From positions 1-48,484 of the forward strand of contig NZ_CALMHT010000091.1 of assembly GCF_937863835.1 (NCBI RefSeq): 48,484 bases of DNA, in the 5' to 3' direction. Numbering within the stretch: position 1 is the stretch's first letter; each line of letters opens with the position of its first letter. The position numbers were made by a program, and so were the translations under genes. Below the pieces are notes generated by a model that saw only the letters and a program-made list of their open reading frames with translations, was not told where the DNA came from and ran no database searches. The stretch is from an uncultured Prevotella sp. GTDB taxonomy: Bacteria; Bacteroidota; Bacteroidia; Bacteroidales; Bacteroidaceae. Positions 25,036 to 34,782 of this stretch are shown one piece after another.

Positions 25036-26043
25036 TTATTTTACTTCCCAAGTATCATTCGTTTCAAGAAGTTCTTCGAAGTTGTGATAAGGCTTCTTTG
25101 CCTTAATCTCTTCTATTTGTTCATTTACGGCATCATTATAAGTAGGTGCTGCAACATCACGTATAACTCCGAGTGCTACAGGGAATCCATCCTCATTGTC
25201 CATCATGGCCAATTTCAACTGTAATGTGTTGTCTTCGCAGTGTGAATCATGAATAAGTATATCTTTCAATGTGATACCATTCTCACCAATCTTTACAACT
25301 TTCAGCCCGAAACCTTCCTGTACCAATCCGAATTCGTTGTTTTCACCGAATACCAAAGGCTCTCCATCCTTCACATAAATGGCATTCTTTGAACGGCCCT
25401 CCTTCGTATAGATAGGATCATAAGCACCATTATTGAATATCACACAGTTCTGCATGATTTCACAGACGGCTGCACCTTTATGATAATAGGCTGCTTTCAG
25501 AATGTCTATTGTGCCGGCTGCATCCGTAGCAACGGAACGGGCGAAGAAATGTCCGCGGGCACCGAAACAAAGTTCTGCCGGACGGAACGGGTCTTCTACA
25601 GTTCCATAAGGAGATGACTTACTGACAAATCCACGTGGTGAAGTAGGTGAATACTGACCCTTGGTCAAACCATAAATACGGTTGTTGAGAAGTATCATAT
25701 TCAAGTCTATATTACGACGCATTGCGTGGATAAAATGGTTACCACCGATAGCCAGTCCGTCACCGTCACCACTAACCTGCCATACTGTCAAATCAGGGTT
25801 GACAACCTTCGTACCCGTTGCTATTGCGGCAGCACGTCCATGTACAGTCTGCATAGCATAAGTATTTACATAATATGGTAGACGACTAGAGCAACCGATA
25901 CCAGAAATCACTGCTGTCTGATAAGGAGCAACTCCAACTTCTGCCATTGCTTTATGCAGAGATGCCAAGAAGAAATGGTCTCCGCAACCAGGACACCAAC
26001 GAGGTTGTCCTTTTTTATAATCATTTGCTGTATATTCGCTCAT
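25036..26043 (-). CDS. korB: 2-oxoacid:ferredoxin oxidoreductase, beta subunit
   Basis: The 335-residue thiamine-diphosphate-binding beta subunit of a 2-oxoacid (probably 2-oxoglutarate) ferredoxin oxidoreductase. It has CPGCGD at residues 17-22 and the ThDP/Mg motif region GDGDGLAIGGNH (about residues 92-103), closing in MILLNNRIYGLTKGQ. It works with the alpha subunit encoded 23 bp upstream in the reductive or oxidative partial TCA cycle. Assignment to 2-oxoglutarate over pyruvate follows the two-subunit layout and is an inference. Confidence 0.92.
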   Translation of the reverse strand: MSEYTANDYKKGQPRWCPGCGDHFFLASLHKAMAEVGVAPYQTAVISGIGCSSRLPYYVNTYAMQTVHGRAAAIATGTKVVNPDLTVWQVSGDGDGLAIGGNHFIHAMRRNIDLNMILLNNRIYGLTKGQYSPTSPRGFVSKSSPYGTVEDPFRPAELCFGARGHFFARSVATDAAGTIDILKAAYYHKGAAVCEIMQNCVIFNNGAYDPIYTKEGRSKNAIYVKDGEPLVFGENNEFGLVQEGFGLKVVKIGENGITLKDILIHDSHCEDNTLQLKLAMMDNEDGFPVALGVIRDVAAPTYNDAVNEQIEEIKAKKPYHNFEELLETNDTWEVK

Positions 26044-26066
26044 TTTTTCTTTGTCTTAATCAGTTA

Positions 26067-27914
26067 TTACTTTTTTATTATCTCTTCGAAAGCTGTAGTC
26101 AATTCCGCTACGACGAAAGGCTGTCCCTTTACCTGATTGAACTGATAAGGTACGAATCCGTCAACTTTTGAGCGTAGATAAGCAGCAAACTGTCCAAGAT
26201 TCTGTTCTGCTACGACAACTTTCTTATATTTCATCAATACTTCTGCTGTATTCTTTGGCAGTGGGTTGATGTATTTAAACTGTGCAAGAGCGGCTTTATG
26301 ACCTTTCTTTTGCAGTTCTTCCATAGCCGAATAAAGATGTCCATAAGTACTACCGAAACCGACGATGAGCAATTCAGCATCAGCATCACCTTCAACTTCC
26401 ACATCCGGTACTGGTATTTTGGATACCTTCTCTGCACGCAGATGGACCATCAGATTGTGGTTTTCAGGTTCTGTGGATATGGCACCCGTCTTACCATCTT
26501 TCTCAAGACCGCCAAGAATATGGGTATAACCTTCCTGTCCCGGTATAGCCCAATAACGGACCTTTGTTTCCGGATCGCGGAAATATGGAGTATAATTCCC
26601 CTTTTGTTCCGGTGTCGCATAATGAGGATGTATCTCAGGAAGAGACTTTATGGTAGGCAACTTCCATGCGGCAGAACCGTTTGCTATAAAAGCATCTGTA
26701 AGTAAGATAACTGGTGTAAGATGTTCCAGAGCAATCTTTGATGCTGCATATACTGCATCAAAACAGTCGGTAGGACTGGTTGCAGCGATAACTGGCATTG
26801 GAGATTCTCCGTTACGTCCATATAGCGCTTGCAACAAGTCGGTCTGTTCACTCTTTGTAGGAAGTCCTGTTGAAGGACCACCACGCTGAACATCCAGAAT
26901 CACCAATGGCAACTCGTCTATGACAGCCAGATTGATAGCCTCTGATTTCAGACAGATTCCTGGACCCGATGTAGATGTGGCAGCCAAAGCACCAGCAAAA
27001 GCAGCACCTACAGAACTTGCACATCCGGAAATTTCATCTTCACACTGTACGGTGATAACACCACAACTCTTATGCTTAGCCAGTTCATGAAGAACATCCG
27101 TAGCAGGAGTGATAGGATAAGAACCGAGATATAATTTCAGTCCAGCCTTCTCGGCAGCAGCTATCAGACCGTATGCTGTAGCCTTGTTACCGGTGATATC
27201 CATATAACGGCCTTTGATCTTAGATTTAGACTCAATTCTATATGTAGCAGGAACAGAAGCATGAACATTGTGTCCATAGTCATATCCGGCATTTACCACC
27301 TTTATATTATTTTCAGCAATAGCTGGCTTTTTAGCGAATTTCTCTCTCAGGAAATTGGCGACAAGGTCCAAGTCGCGGTTGAACAACCAGCATACCAGTC
27401 CGAGTGCAAACATGTTACGGCATTTGAGTATAGACTTGTTATCCATACCAGTATCTGCCAGACAATCCTTTACCATCTTAGTGATAGGACAAGCTACGAC
27501 ACGATCGGCATCTATACCCATTTCACCCAGATAATCTTCGCTCTTAAATTGAGCCTTTTCCAGATCCTTAGGACCGAAACTATCTGTATCGATAATGATA
27601 GTAGCCTGAGGTTTTGAATATTTATACTGAGTTTTGAGTGCAGCGGCATTCATTGCGACCAGTACATCACATTTGTCTCCAGGAGTATAAACCTTGCCTT
27701 CACCGATGTGTACCTGAAATCCTGAAACGCCTGTCAACGATCCCTGCGGGGCGCGGATATCTGCGGGATAATCCGGGAATGTTGAGATACCGTTACCTAC
27801 GGTAGCAGATACCGTAGAGAAAATGTTTCCGGCTAGTTGCATACCATCACCGGAATCACCAGAGAAGCGGACAACAACTTGGTCCAACTCCTTAACTTCC
27901 AATTTTTCTGCCAT
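26067..27914 (-). CDS. korA: 2-oxoacid:ferredoxin oxidoreductase, fused gamma-alpha subunit
   Basis: A 615-residue fusion. The N-terminal gamma domain (VVVRFSGDSGDGMQLAGNIFS, residues about 11-31) is followed by the pyrimidine-binding alpha domain (GLKLYLGSYPITPATDVLHEL and CEDEISGCASSVGAAFAGA) and a C-terminal domain (VVVAEQNLGQFAAYLRS). With korB it decarboxylates a 2-oxoacid to an acyl-CoA and reduces ferredoxin. There is no ferredoxin-type Fe-S domain, as usual for KorAB. It leads the two-gene unit. Confidence 0.94.
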   Translation of the reverse strand: MAEKLEVKELDQVVVRFSGDSGDGMQLAGNIFSTVSATVGNGISTFPDYPADIRAPQGSLTGVSGFQVHIGEGKVYTPGDKCDVLVAMNAAALKTQYKYSKPQATIIIDTDSFGPKDLEKAQFKSEDYLGEMGIDADRVVACPITKMVKDCLADTGMDNKSILKCRNMFALGLVCWLFNRDLDLVANFLREKFAKKPAIAENNIKVVNAGYDYGHNVHASVPATYRIESKSKIKGRYMDITGNKATAYGLIAAAEKAGLKLYLGSYPITPATDVLHELAKHKSCGVITVQCEDEISGCASSVGAAFAGALAATSTSGPGICLKSEAINLAVIDELPLVILDVQRGGPSTGLPTKSEQTDLLQALYGRNGESPMPVIAATSPTDCFDAVYAASKIALEHLTPVILLTDAFIANGSAAWKLPTIKSLPEIHPHYATPEQKGNYTPYFRDPETKVRYWAIPGQEGYTHILGGLEKDGKTGAISTEPENHNLMVHLRAEKVSKIPVPDVEVEGDADAELLIVGFGSTYGHLYSAMEELQKKGHKAALAQFKYINPLPKNTAEVLMKYKKVVVAEQNLGQFAAYLRSKVDGFVPYQFNQVKGQPFVVAELTTAFEEIIKK

Positions 27915-27973
27915 AACTAAATCTTTTTAATCCTTCTAAATGGATAAATTACATACCATACGTATTCGACGTG

Positions 27974-28004
27974 CAAAGTTCGGAAAGTTTATCGACATAA
28001 CAAA
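27974..28004 (-). promoter_or_regulatory. Promoter of korAB
   Basis: Minus-strand TTTG (28004-28001), a 19-bp spacer and GAACTTTG (27981-27974). The -7 box deviates at its first base. The leader is about 55 nt. Confidence 0.55.
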
Positions 28005-28196
28005 ATGTTTTTGAATAAAAATCACTTTATCGAGAAATAATTGCCAAAAAATCTATTTTCTTGCATTTTTCTCGAAAATACATCCCAATATTTGCATATT
28101 GAAATAAAAAACAAGGTTTTAAATGCAATTTGACAAAATCACAATTTAATATTTATTCAAAACGCAAAAAGTTTAATCGCATATATATGCACTGTG

Positions 28197-29858
28197 TCAA
28201 TACTTAAACGAACTGCCGCCCAAGAATTCCCTCAGTAATGATGTAGGAGGCAATTGCTTGTTCGGTACAGGCTGCAGGTAACTAAGGAATTTACGAAGTC
28301 GATAAGCTTCCGAATATTCATCAGCACTTTCCGGCACCAGTTCCAACAATGGTTCAGCCTGTGCTTTCAATACAGACAATTCAAAAAGCATAGCAGTATT
28401 GAACATCGCATTCGCATTTTCCTGATAAGGGAATATCCATTTGTTTTCACCTGCTCTCACGCTAGGCCATCTGCGTATCGTCTCCTGTGCACTTACACCT
28501 CTATATTTATAGTCACGCACGATACGGCGCAACAGACGGTTATCTGTCGTAGGAATATAATTGTGCGTATCCAGCAATACGGTTGTAAGGGCAGACGCAT
28601 ATATTCTATATTTTCTGTCTTCCTGCACCTCATAAGTTAGATTTGGGTTCAGTGCGTGAATACCTTCGAGAATCAAGATGTTATCATCCTGCAGTTTCAG
28701 TTTTCTTCCACTCTTCTCCCCTTTCCCGTTTTGAAAATTATATTTCGGTAATTCGACCTCCATACCGTCAAGCAAGGCATTCAACTGTTCATTGAATAGA
28801 GGTATATTGAGAGCATATAGACTTTCAAAGTCATAATCACCATTCTCGTCTTTCGGTGTCATCTCCCTGTCCAGAAAATAATCATCCAGAGAAATTGGAA
28901 TCGGTTTCTTACCGCACGCCATCAGTTGAATAGACAACCGTTTGCTGAATGTAGTCTTACCGCTTGATGACGGGCCAGCTATCAACACGACCTTTACGCC
29001 CTCTCTACTGGAAATATCATCTGCAATCTGAGCTATTTTTTTCTCCTGCAAAGCCTCCGACACATTAATCAAAGTAGAAGAGTAGCCCGCTTTCACAGCC
29101 TCGTTGACATCACCTATCGTACTGACGCCCATGATATTCTGCCACTTATGGTGCTCTTTGAAGATTTCAAACATCTTTTCCTGATGTAGAAGTTCGCCCA
29201 ATTTTGAAGGATCTTTCAAAGAAGGGATGCGGAGAAGTATACCGTCGAAATATTTTTCCACACCGAACAATTTCAGTTGGGAAGTGTTTACAAGCAATGA
29301 ACCATAGAAATAATCAATGCTTCCGCCCAATTCATAATAATTTGTATACAACGAACCCACACTTCTCAGCAATTTAGCCTTTGAGTCCAGCCCGCGTTCG
29401 GCAAACAATTTGATGGCCTCTTCCGTCGTGCATTCCCTGCGTACGAAAGGCATTTTTGCATCAATGATCTCCTGCATTTTTCTTCTGATCATATCCACAT
29501 CCATTGTCGTGAGAGGTCTGCTTATGTGCAGATTACAATAATATCCGTTAGACACAGGTATATCAATTACCACCTTCCCGTCAGGAAACAGTTCCTCAAC
29601 GGCTTTACACAGTACAAAGAACAGCGAACGCGTGTAAGTTCTCGAACCGGATGACGAGTGTAAATCCAGAAATTCCACATCTTTATGGTGGTACACCCGA
29701 TAGTGAAGTCCTTCCACCTTATTATTCACTTTTGCACTGACTGGTCCGAAGGGCATATCTAAATTAAATTCATTGAATATCTCAAAAAGTGTGCTTCCGA
29801 TGCGCACATCTTTAATTTTTTTATTATTTTTGCAACGGATTTGTATTACTTGTTCCAT
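28197..29858 (-). CDS. TGS/ThrRS-like domain fused to uridine kinase-type P-loop kinase
   Basis: A 553-residue two-part protein. Residues 1-60 resemble a TGS domain (VIQIRCKNNKKIKDVRIGST). Residues 60-270 resemble the second additional domain of threonyl-tRNA synthetase without the catalytic core. From residue about 285 a uridine kinase/phosphoribulokinase domain follows, with Walker A GPSSSGKT at 295-302, the SLDDYFLDREMTPKDENGDYDF segment, and ILEGIHALNPNL. The family is widespread in Bacteroidetes and often annotated nucleoside kinase; its true substrate is unclear to me. It is divergent from the Na/Pi gene. A -7-like TATCTTTA lies at 29896-29889. No clear terminator was seen downstream. 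Confidence 0.9.
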   Translation of the reverse strand: MEQVIQIRCKNNKKIKDVRIGSTLFEIFNEFNLDMPFGPVSAKVNNKVEGLHYRVYHHKDVEFLDLHSSSGSRTYTRSLFFVLCKAVEELFPDGKVVIDIPVSNGYYCNLHISRPLTTMDVDMIRRKMQEIIDAKMPFVRRECTTEEAIKLFAERGLDSKAKLLRSVGSLYTNYYELGGSIDYFYGSLLVNTSQLKLFGVEKYFDGILLRIPSLKDPSKLGELLHQEKMFEIFKEHHKWQNIMGVSTIGDVNEAVKAGYSSTLINVSEALQEKKIAQIADDISSREGVKVVLIAGPSSSGKTTFSKRLSIQLMACGKKPIPISLDDYFLDREMTPKDENGDYDFESLYALNIPLFNEQLNALLDGMEVELPKYNFQNGKGEKSGRKLKLQDDNILILEGIHALNPNLTYEVQEDRKYRIYASALTTVLLDTHNYIPTTDNRLLRRIVRDYKYRGVSAQETIRRWPSVRAGENKWIFPYQENANAMFNTAMLFELSVLKAQAEPLLELVPESADEYSEAYRLRKFLSYLQPVPNKQLPPTSLLREFLGGSSFKY

Positions 29859-29947
29859 TTTTGTTACAATATTATAATTAAACGTTTGTAAAGATACTCA
29901 AAATAAACAGTACACAACAACAATTACGCAATTAATTAGAAAAAAAT

Positions 29948-31639
29948 ATGTCGATTTGGATTTTTTTTAAACTTATTGGTTCACTCGCACTCCTGATGTA
30001 TGGAATGAAATCCATGAGTGAAAGTCTTCAGAAGATGGCAGGATCGCAGTTGCGACACGTGTTGCAGGCGATGACCACCAACCGTCTATTCGGAGTGCTT
30101 ACAGGAACTTTGGTTACCGCTTCTGTTCAGTCATCTACTGCCACCACCGTTATGACGGTATCGTTCGTCAACGCCGGACTGCTTACATTGGCGCAAGCGA
30201 TATCGGTCATCATGGGAGCCAACATCGGAACGACTCTTACGGCATGGATTATGAGTGCCGGGTTCTCATTCAATGTTACCGATTTCGTCTGGCCAGCATT
30301 TTTTATCGCCATCATTCTTATATATAGCAAAAAGCGCAAGAATGTCGGCGATTTTTTATTTGGTATATCTTTTATGTTCCTTGGTCTGGGCATATTAAGG
30401 CAGACCGGTATAGATATGGACCTCGCCCACGATGCTCCGGTATTAAAGTTCTTCGCATCATTCGATCCTAACAGTTTTCTCACCACCATCGTATTTCTGC
30501 TTATCGGCAGTGTGATGACGATGTGTGTACAGTCGTCGGCTGCCATTATGGCCATCACGATGATACTCTGTTCCAGCGGTGTGCTTCCTATCTACCAAGG
30601 TATCGCTCTCGTTATGGGCGAGAATATCGGCACCACCGTTACTTCAAACATAGCCGCCCTCACCGCCAACACGCAAGCTCGCCGTGCGGCTTTCGCCCAC
30701 ATGTTCTTCAATGTCTTCGGCGTAATATGGGTATTATGTATTTTCCATCCTTTTGTTAATATGGTATGTAGTTTCGTCGGTGTATGCGACCCGTCGCATG
30801 TTACCAACAAGGCTGTACTTTCTTTTGTACTGGCGGCATTCCACACCACGTTTAATGTGTCAAATACGTTTATTCTGATTTGGTTTATACCTCAGATAGA
30901 AAAGATAGTATGCAAGATTATCAAACCTCGTAAGACTGAGGATGAAGACGACTTCCGTCTGCGCTTCGTCACTGGTGGTTTTATGGAGACCCCGGAGTTG
31001 TCTGTACTGGAGGCACAAAAAGAAATAACCAACTTCGGTGAACGTATCCAACGTATGTTCGTTTTTGTACGTGAACTGCTTGAGATCAAAGACGAGACCG
31101 CTTTCGTAAAACTCTTCACCCGTATCGAGAAATACGAGAACATCAGTGATAATATGGAGATAGAGATAGCCAATTATCTGGATAACGTGAGTGATGCCCA
31201 CCTGAGTGTTGAAACGAAGGCGAAGATACGTGCCATGCTCCGTGAGATATCCGAGATAGAGAGTATCGGCGACAGTTGTTACAATGTGGCACGTACTATC
31301 AACAGAAGACTGAAAGGCAAAGAAGAATTCACCGAGAAGCAAATAGAACATATCCATCAGATGTTTGAACTCACAGACGACAGTCTTACCCAGATGAACG
31401 TTCTGCTCAGCGGACGTAAGGATAATCTGGATGCCAACCGTTCCTTCAACATCGAAAACGAAATCAATAACTACCGCAATCAGTTGAAGAGCGAGAATAT
31501 CAACGACATCAACAGTCACGAGTACACCTATTCTATAGGTACCATGTATATGGACATTATCAGCGAATGTGAAAAACTGGGCGATTATGTAGTAAATGTT
31601 GTGGAAGCCCGTATGGGTACCAAACAACGGGAAGCATAA
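29948..31639 (+). CDS. Na/Pi cotransporter family protein
   Basis: This 563-residue NptA/PF02690-type sodium-phosphate symporter has two inverted repeats, each with the QSS signature: SVQSSTATTVMTVSFVNAG then GANIGTT, and VQSSAAIMAITMILCSSG then GENIGTT. Multiple membrane helices occupy residues 1-320. The C-terminal 230 residues form a PhoU-like helical domain (ITNFGERIQRMFVFVREL onward) thought to regulate transport. It is monocistronic, with a shared terminator downstream. Confidence 0.94.
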   Translation: MSIWIFFKLIGSLALLMYGMKSMSESLQKMAGSQLRHVLQAMTTNRLFGVLTGTLVTASVQSSTATTVMTVSFVNAGLLTLAQAISVIMGANIGTTLTAWIMSAGFSFNVTDFVWPAFFIAIILIYSKKRKNVGDFLFGISFMFLGLGILRQTGIDMDLAHDAPVLKFFASFDPNSFLTTIVFLLIGSVMTMCVQSSAAIMAITMILCSSGVLPIYQGIALVMGENIGTTVTSNIAALTANTQARRAAFAHMFFNVFGVIWVLCIFHPFVNMVCSFVGVCDPSHVTNKAVLSFVLAAFHTTFNVSNTFILIWFIPQIEKIVCKIIKPRKTEDEDDFRLRFVTGGFMETPELSVLEAQKEITNFGERIQRMFVFVRELLEIKDETAFVKLFTRIEKYENISDNMEIEIANYLDNVSDAHLSVETKAKIRAMLREISEIESIGDSCYNVARTINRRLKGKEEFTEKQIEHIHQMFELTDDSLTQMNVLLSGRKDNLDANRSFNIENEINNYRNQLKSENINDINSHEYTYSIGTMYMDIISECEKLGDYVVNVVEARMGTKQREA

Positions 31640-31660
31640 ACGTCAATCCATTTATACAAT

Positions 31661-31695
31661 AAAAGCGAAGTATCCATAACGGGCACTTCGCTTTT
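31661..31695. terminator. Bidirectional terminator between Na/Pi and OmpA-like genes
   Basis: AAAAGCGAAGT (31661-31671) pairs with ACTTCGCTTTT (31685-31695) across a 13-nt loop. The T-rich flank ending in CGTTTTC serves the plus-strand gene, and A-rich bases on the other side serve the minus-strand OmpA-like gene ending at 31716. Confidence 0.85.
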
Positions 31696-31715
31696 CGTTT
31701 TCAGATTATATAAGT

Positions 31716-32198
31716 TTATTTAGACATATCCGAGAAAGTCACTACACGGTTGAATTCCAGTTCACCATACAGTTTATCGGTAGCCCCCATGCCCTTCGCC
31801 TCCAGTGCTGAAGCATCCACGCCATATTTGTCTATCAGTTCGTTCTTTATCGTATTGGCACGCAGACCCGACAAGTCAGGGTTTATCATGTCTTTCTTCT
31901 CCGTAGACGTATACCCCTTGATAAGTATCTTGATACCCGGATTCTTCTTGATATAACCGGCAATCATTCCCAAAGCCGTAGTCTGAGTGTTGTCAATGAC
32001 AGCCTTGCCAGCACTGAATAGGATAGTGATAGGCAGTATCGGTCTGCTCTGCTCTTTCATTTCAGCTATTTTAGCGCGCAACTCGGCAATTTTTTCATCG
32101 GCAGCGTTCAACTGTGCATGAGCGTTGTTATCATCCTGTGCTTTTACTCCAACAGAGCAAAGCATCATCATTCCAAATAGTAAATATTTTATTCTCAT
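31716..32198 (-). CDS. Small OmpA-family protein
   Basis: A 160-residue secreted protein with a signal peptide (RIKYLLFGMMMLCSVGVKA, before QDD), a short coiled coil (LNAADEKIAELRAKIAEMK) and an OmpA-like C-terminal domain (ILFSAGKAVIDNTQTTALGM, GIKILIKGYTSTEKKD, SGLRANTIKNELIDKYGV). The peptidoglycan-contact pattern D..LS..RA is kept as NPDLSGLRA. There is no beta-barrel, so it is probably a soluble periplasmic peptidoglycan-associated protein. It ends beside the bidirectional terminator and may be the last gene of the HD-domain unit, 45 bp after the preceding gene. Confidence 0.85.
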   Translation of the reverse strand: MRIKYLLFGMMMLCSVGVKAQDDNNAHAQLNAADEKIAELRAKIAEMKEQSRPILPITILFSAGKAVIDNTQTTALGMIAGYIKKNPGIKILIKGYTSTEKKDMINPDLSGLRANTIKNELIDKYGVDASALEAKGMGATDKLYGELEFNRVVTFSDMSK

Positions 32199-32243
32199 CT
32201 TAATTTTATATTTTGATTATAACCGCATCATATATTCGAAGTA

Positions 32244-32594
32244 TCAATCGAAATAGCCATCCTGCAGCAATTGTGTATAGTCTTGCAGCAATTCAGACAG
32301 ATAGGCAACAACAAATCTATTGTCGCCATATTTGTCATAATGGTCTATGATATCATTATCTTTGGCATGCCTGCTAAACATAGCCATAGGACTCAGCGTG
32401 ACGAATTTGTCTATTTCCTCCGTCACCTTATTAATAATATCCTGGGCTGTATGCCTGTCCATGATAGGCCATGCCACATCACCCTTTTTCCATCTGATAT
32501 ACTCGCCAAAATAAGGGTAAGCAGCCAAGTCACCCTTATAATAGTCATCAGTCATTTTCTGCACAAACTCGTCTTCTATCTCATCCTGTTCCAT
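32244..32594 (-). CDS. Conserved-looking hypothetical protein
   Basis: A 116-residue acidic soluble protein (MEQDEIEDEFVQKMTDDYYKG at the start, broken here at a natural point) that I do not recognise. It is rich in Asp, Tyr and aromatic residues, has no signal peptide or membrane segment, and contains the segment WPIMDRHTAQDIINKV. Its start immediately follows the stop of the HD-domain gene with no spacer, so the two are almost certainly cotranslated and possibly functionally linked. Confidence 0.75.
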   Translation of the reverse strand: MEQDEIEDEFVQKMTDDYYKGDLAAYPYFGEYIRWKKGDVAWPIMDRHTAQDIINKVTEEIDKFVTLSPMAMFSRHAKDNDIIDHYDKYGDNRFVVAYLSELLQDYTQLLQDGYFD

Positions 32595-33104
32595 CTACTT
32601 GTTCTTGTTCAGGTCCTCGAGATCCATATACATCCAGTCTAAGAAGAACTTTCCGGTATTTGTTCGGAAGATTTTTTCTCTTAGTGGGTTTAGATTGGTT
32701 ATTCCGTCCTCAAGGATATTCACAAGATAGTCGGCCTCAACAAGCACCTGATAGTCAAGTCCATTCATATCACTATACGTGTGATGATGAGCTATCAGGA
32801 AACAGATTCTGTCAATCTGCTCCTCCGTAGCGCCGCACCCCTCCAACAATGGGCGAGCCACAGCCGGTCCTTCCTTCTCCTGTAATTTACCATCACACCG
32901 TCCGTACTTTTCCTCGGCCGGTCTGATACCTACATCATGCACCACCGCGGCGGCATCAAGCACATTCAGTTCATTGTCCGTCATACCTTCGCCACCACCT
33001 ATGAGGTTGGCCAACGAACGAACCTTAATGAAATGTTGAATCCGTTTCGCATCTCCGGCGAAAAACTCAGTAGTGTCGGCAATCAGTTTTCTTATGTCTA
33101 TCAT
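32595..33104 (-). CDS. HD-domain phosphohydrolase-like protein
   Basis: A 169-residue HD-superfamily protein. Metal-binding residues are visible as His in the KRIQHFIKV segment, the HD pair in AAVVHDVGI (near residue 55), the His cluster FLIAHHHTYSD near residue 110, and the final Asp in VEADYLVNI. Small HD proteins of this kind hydrolyse phosphoesters such as nucleotides; the substrate is not predictable. It has a minus-strand -7 box TATCTTTG at 33137-33130 and leads a short unit with the hypothetical gene and perhaps the OmpA-like gene. Confidence 0.88.
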   Translation of the reverse strand: MIDIRKLIADTTEFFAGDAKRIQHFIKVRSLANLIGGGEGMTDNELNVLDAAAVVHDVGIRPAEEKYGRCDGKLQEKEGPAVARPLLEGCGATEEQIDRICFLIAHHHTYSDMNGLDYQVLVEADYLVNILEDGITNLNPLREKIFRTNTGKFFLDWMYMDLEDLNKNK

Positions 33105-33129
33105 AACCTTATATGTATTGATTCGGCAA

Positions 33130-33189
33130 CAAAGATAATGTTTAATTTGTATTTCACATCATGATTACAAATATTTTTCACTATCTTTG
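33130..33189. promoter_or_regulatory. Divergent -7 boxes for the HD-domain gene and rmuC
   Basis: TATCTTTG occurs on the minus strand at 33137-33130 (HD-domain gene) and on the plus strand at 33182-33189 (rmuC, ATG at 33220). Neither has a clear TTTG at -33, so only the -7 parts are called. Confidence 0.55.
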
Positions 33190-33219
33190 CAACAAACAAA
33201 TTTATCATAGGAAAAAATC

Positions 33220-34545
33220 ATGGAAATCATCGTCGGCATCATCATTGGTCTGATTTTAGGCCTCATTATCGGCATTCTTGCATCACGCGGTAAGAAACAG
33301 GAACTGATTACACAGACAGAAGTTCTCAAAGCGCAGATGAATACATCCAAGGCGGATGCCGAAAAGCACTGTAATGAACTGTTGGAGGCAAAAGACAAGG
33401 CCTGCAAGGATGCCCTCGCAGCCCAGGAGACCCGCCACAAGGAATCTATCGACAATTTGCAGGAACGTTTCGACGAGACAATGAAAAAAGTTTCGGCCGA
33501 AATGAAGACAGCCACCGATGAGATGCTGAAACAGCGGCAGAAGGAATTCACCGATGCCAGCAGCAACAATCTCGGTCAAATCGTAAACCCACTGCGCGAG
33601 ACGATAGACAAGATGAAACAGGCGATGAACGACAGTGCGCTGAGACAGACAGCTATGAGCAGTGAGATGAAAGTAAAACTGGAAGACCTGATGAAACACA
33701 GCGAAGCTGCGAAGACCAGTGCCGACGAACTAGCCAATGTATTAAAGCACAAGACCAAGATACAAGGCAACTGGGGCGAACAGGTTCTAGCCAAGATGCT
33801 CGAAGACCACGGACTTATCGAGGGCGAAAATTTCGATGTACAGGAATACATCAAAGAGAACAACGGAAGCAAAGTGATATCCGAAGAGGGACATAGGATG
33901 ATTCCCGATGTCATGATTCATCTCACAGGCAACCGCGAGATTATCGTAGATTCGAAAGTATCTCTTACCGCCTTTTACGACTATGTCAACGCCGAGACCG
34001 ATGAAGACCGCAATAAATATCTGAAAGCCCATATCGACAGTATCAAAGCACATGTCAAAGAATTGTCGGCCAAAGATTATTCGTCATATATCAGAGCGCC
34101 GAAAGTAAAGATGGACTATGTCATCATGTTCGTGCCCAACACCGGTGCCCTGTGGACTGCCATCAATTCTGAACCCGACTTATGGCGCAATGCGATGGAA
34201 AGCAATGTCTATATTGCCGACGAACAGACCATGTTCGCCGCCCTCCGTATCATCAGTATGACATGGACGCAGGTAGCCCAGGCACAGAATCACGAGAAGG
34301 TGTACGAACTGGCCAATGAGATGCTCGACCGTGTAGGTAAGTTTATGAAAAACTATCAATCTATCGGCGAAGCCATTACGAAAGCCCAAAAAGCTTATGA
34401 TGACGGTGAGAAGAAACTGGACGTGAAAGGCCAGAGCATCTTACAGACATGCGCCAAACTGCAAAAGTTGGGGGCCAAACAAAGCAATAAGAATCCACTG
34501 CCGCAGATAGACGACACGGGCGATATTCAAGCGATAGAAGAATAA
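33220..34545 (+). CDS. rmuC: DNA recombination protein RmuC
   Basis: A 441-residue RmuC-family protein. The N-terminal membrane anchor (IIVGIIIGLILGLIIGILA) is followed by a long coiled coil (about residues 30-180) and the conserved RmuC nuclease-like domain with NWGEQVLAKMLEDHGL, PDVMIHLTGNREIIVDSKVS, and VIMFVPNTGALWTAI. RmuC limits inversions and rearrangements at short inverted repeats. It is monocistronic, and its 3' end opens into the repeat-bearing spacer. Confidence 0.95.
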   Translation: MEIIVGIIIGLILGLIIGILASRGKKQELITQTEVLKAQMNTSKADAEKHCNELLEAKDKACKDALAAQETRHKESIDNLQERFDETMKKVSAEMKTATDEMLKQRQKEFTDASSNNLGQIVNPLRETIDKMKQAMNDSALRQTAMSSEMKVKLEDLMKHSEAAKTSADELANVLKHKTKIQGNWGEQVLAKMLEDHGLIEGENFDVQEYIKENNGSKVISEEGHRMIPDVMIHLTGNREIIVDSKVSLTAFYDYVNAETDEDRNKYLKAHIDSIKAHVKELSAKDYSSYIRAPKVKMDYVIMFVPNTGALWTAINSEPDLWRNAMESNVYIADEQTMFAALRIISMTWTQVAQAQNHEKVYELANEMLDRVGKFMKNYQSIGEAITKAQKAYDDGEKKLDVKGQSILQTCAKLQKLGAKQSNKNPLPQIDDTGDIQAIEE

Positions 34546-34782
34546 CGATACAAATGATTTGAAACCATAAAAGATTACCCGAAACTGCCTTCAACTATTT
34601 TATTTTCTTAATAAAAACGTCACAACGTCGCTACCCTCCTGCTTATAAGGGTTTCACTAAACAGGGAACGCCAACAAACGACAAAGAAACATCACCAAGA
34701 TTCAGGCTGACAGAACGTTAATCGGTCGTCATAAGACGGTCACATTGTAATATTTCAGTCATAGATTTTACGGAACGCTTCT

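Noticed and set aside
28176..28196. Palindrome GCATATATATGC as terminator or operator near the kinase gene end
   Set aside because: It is purely alternating AT with no U-tract on the gene's strand and is expected by chance in this AT-rich gap.
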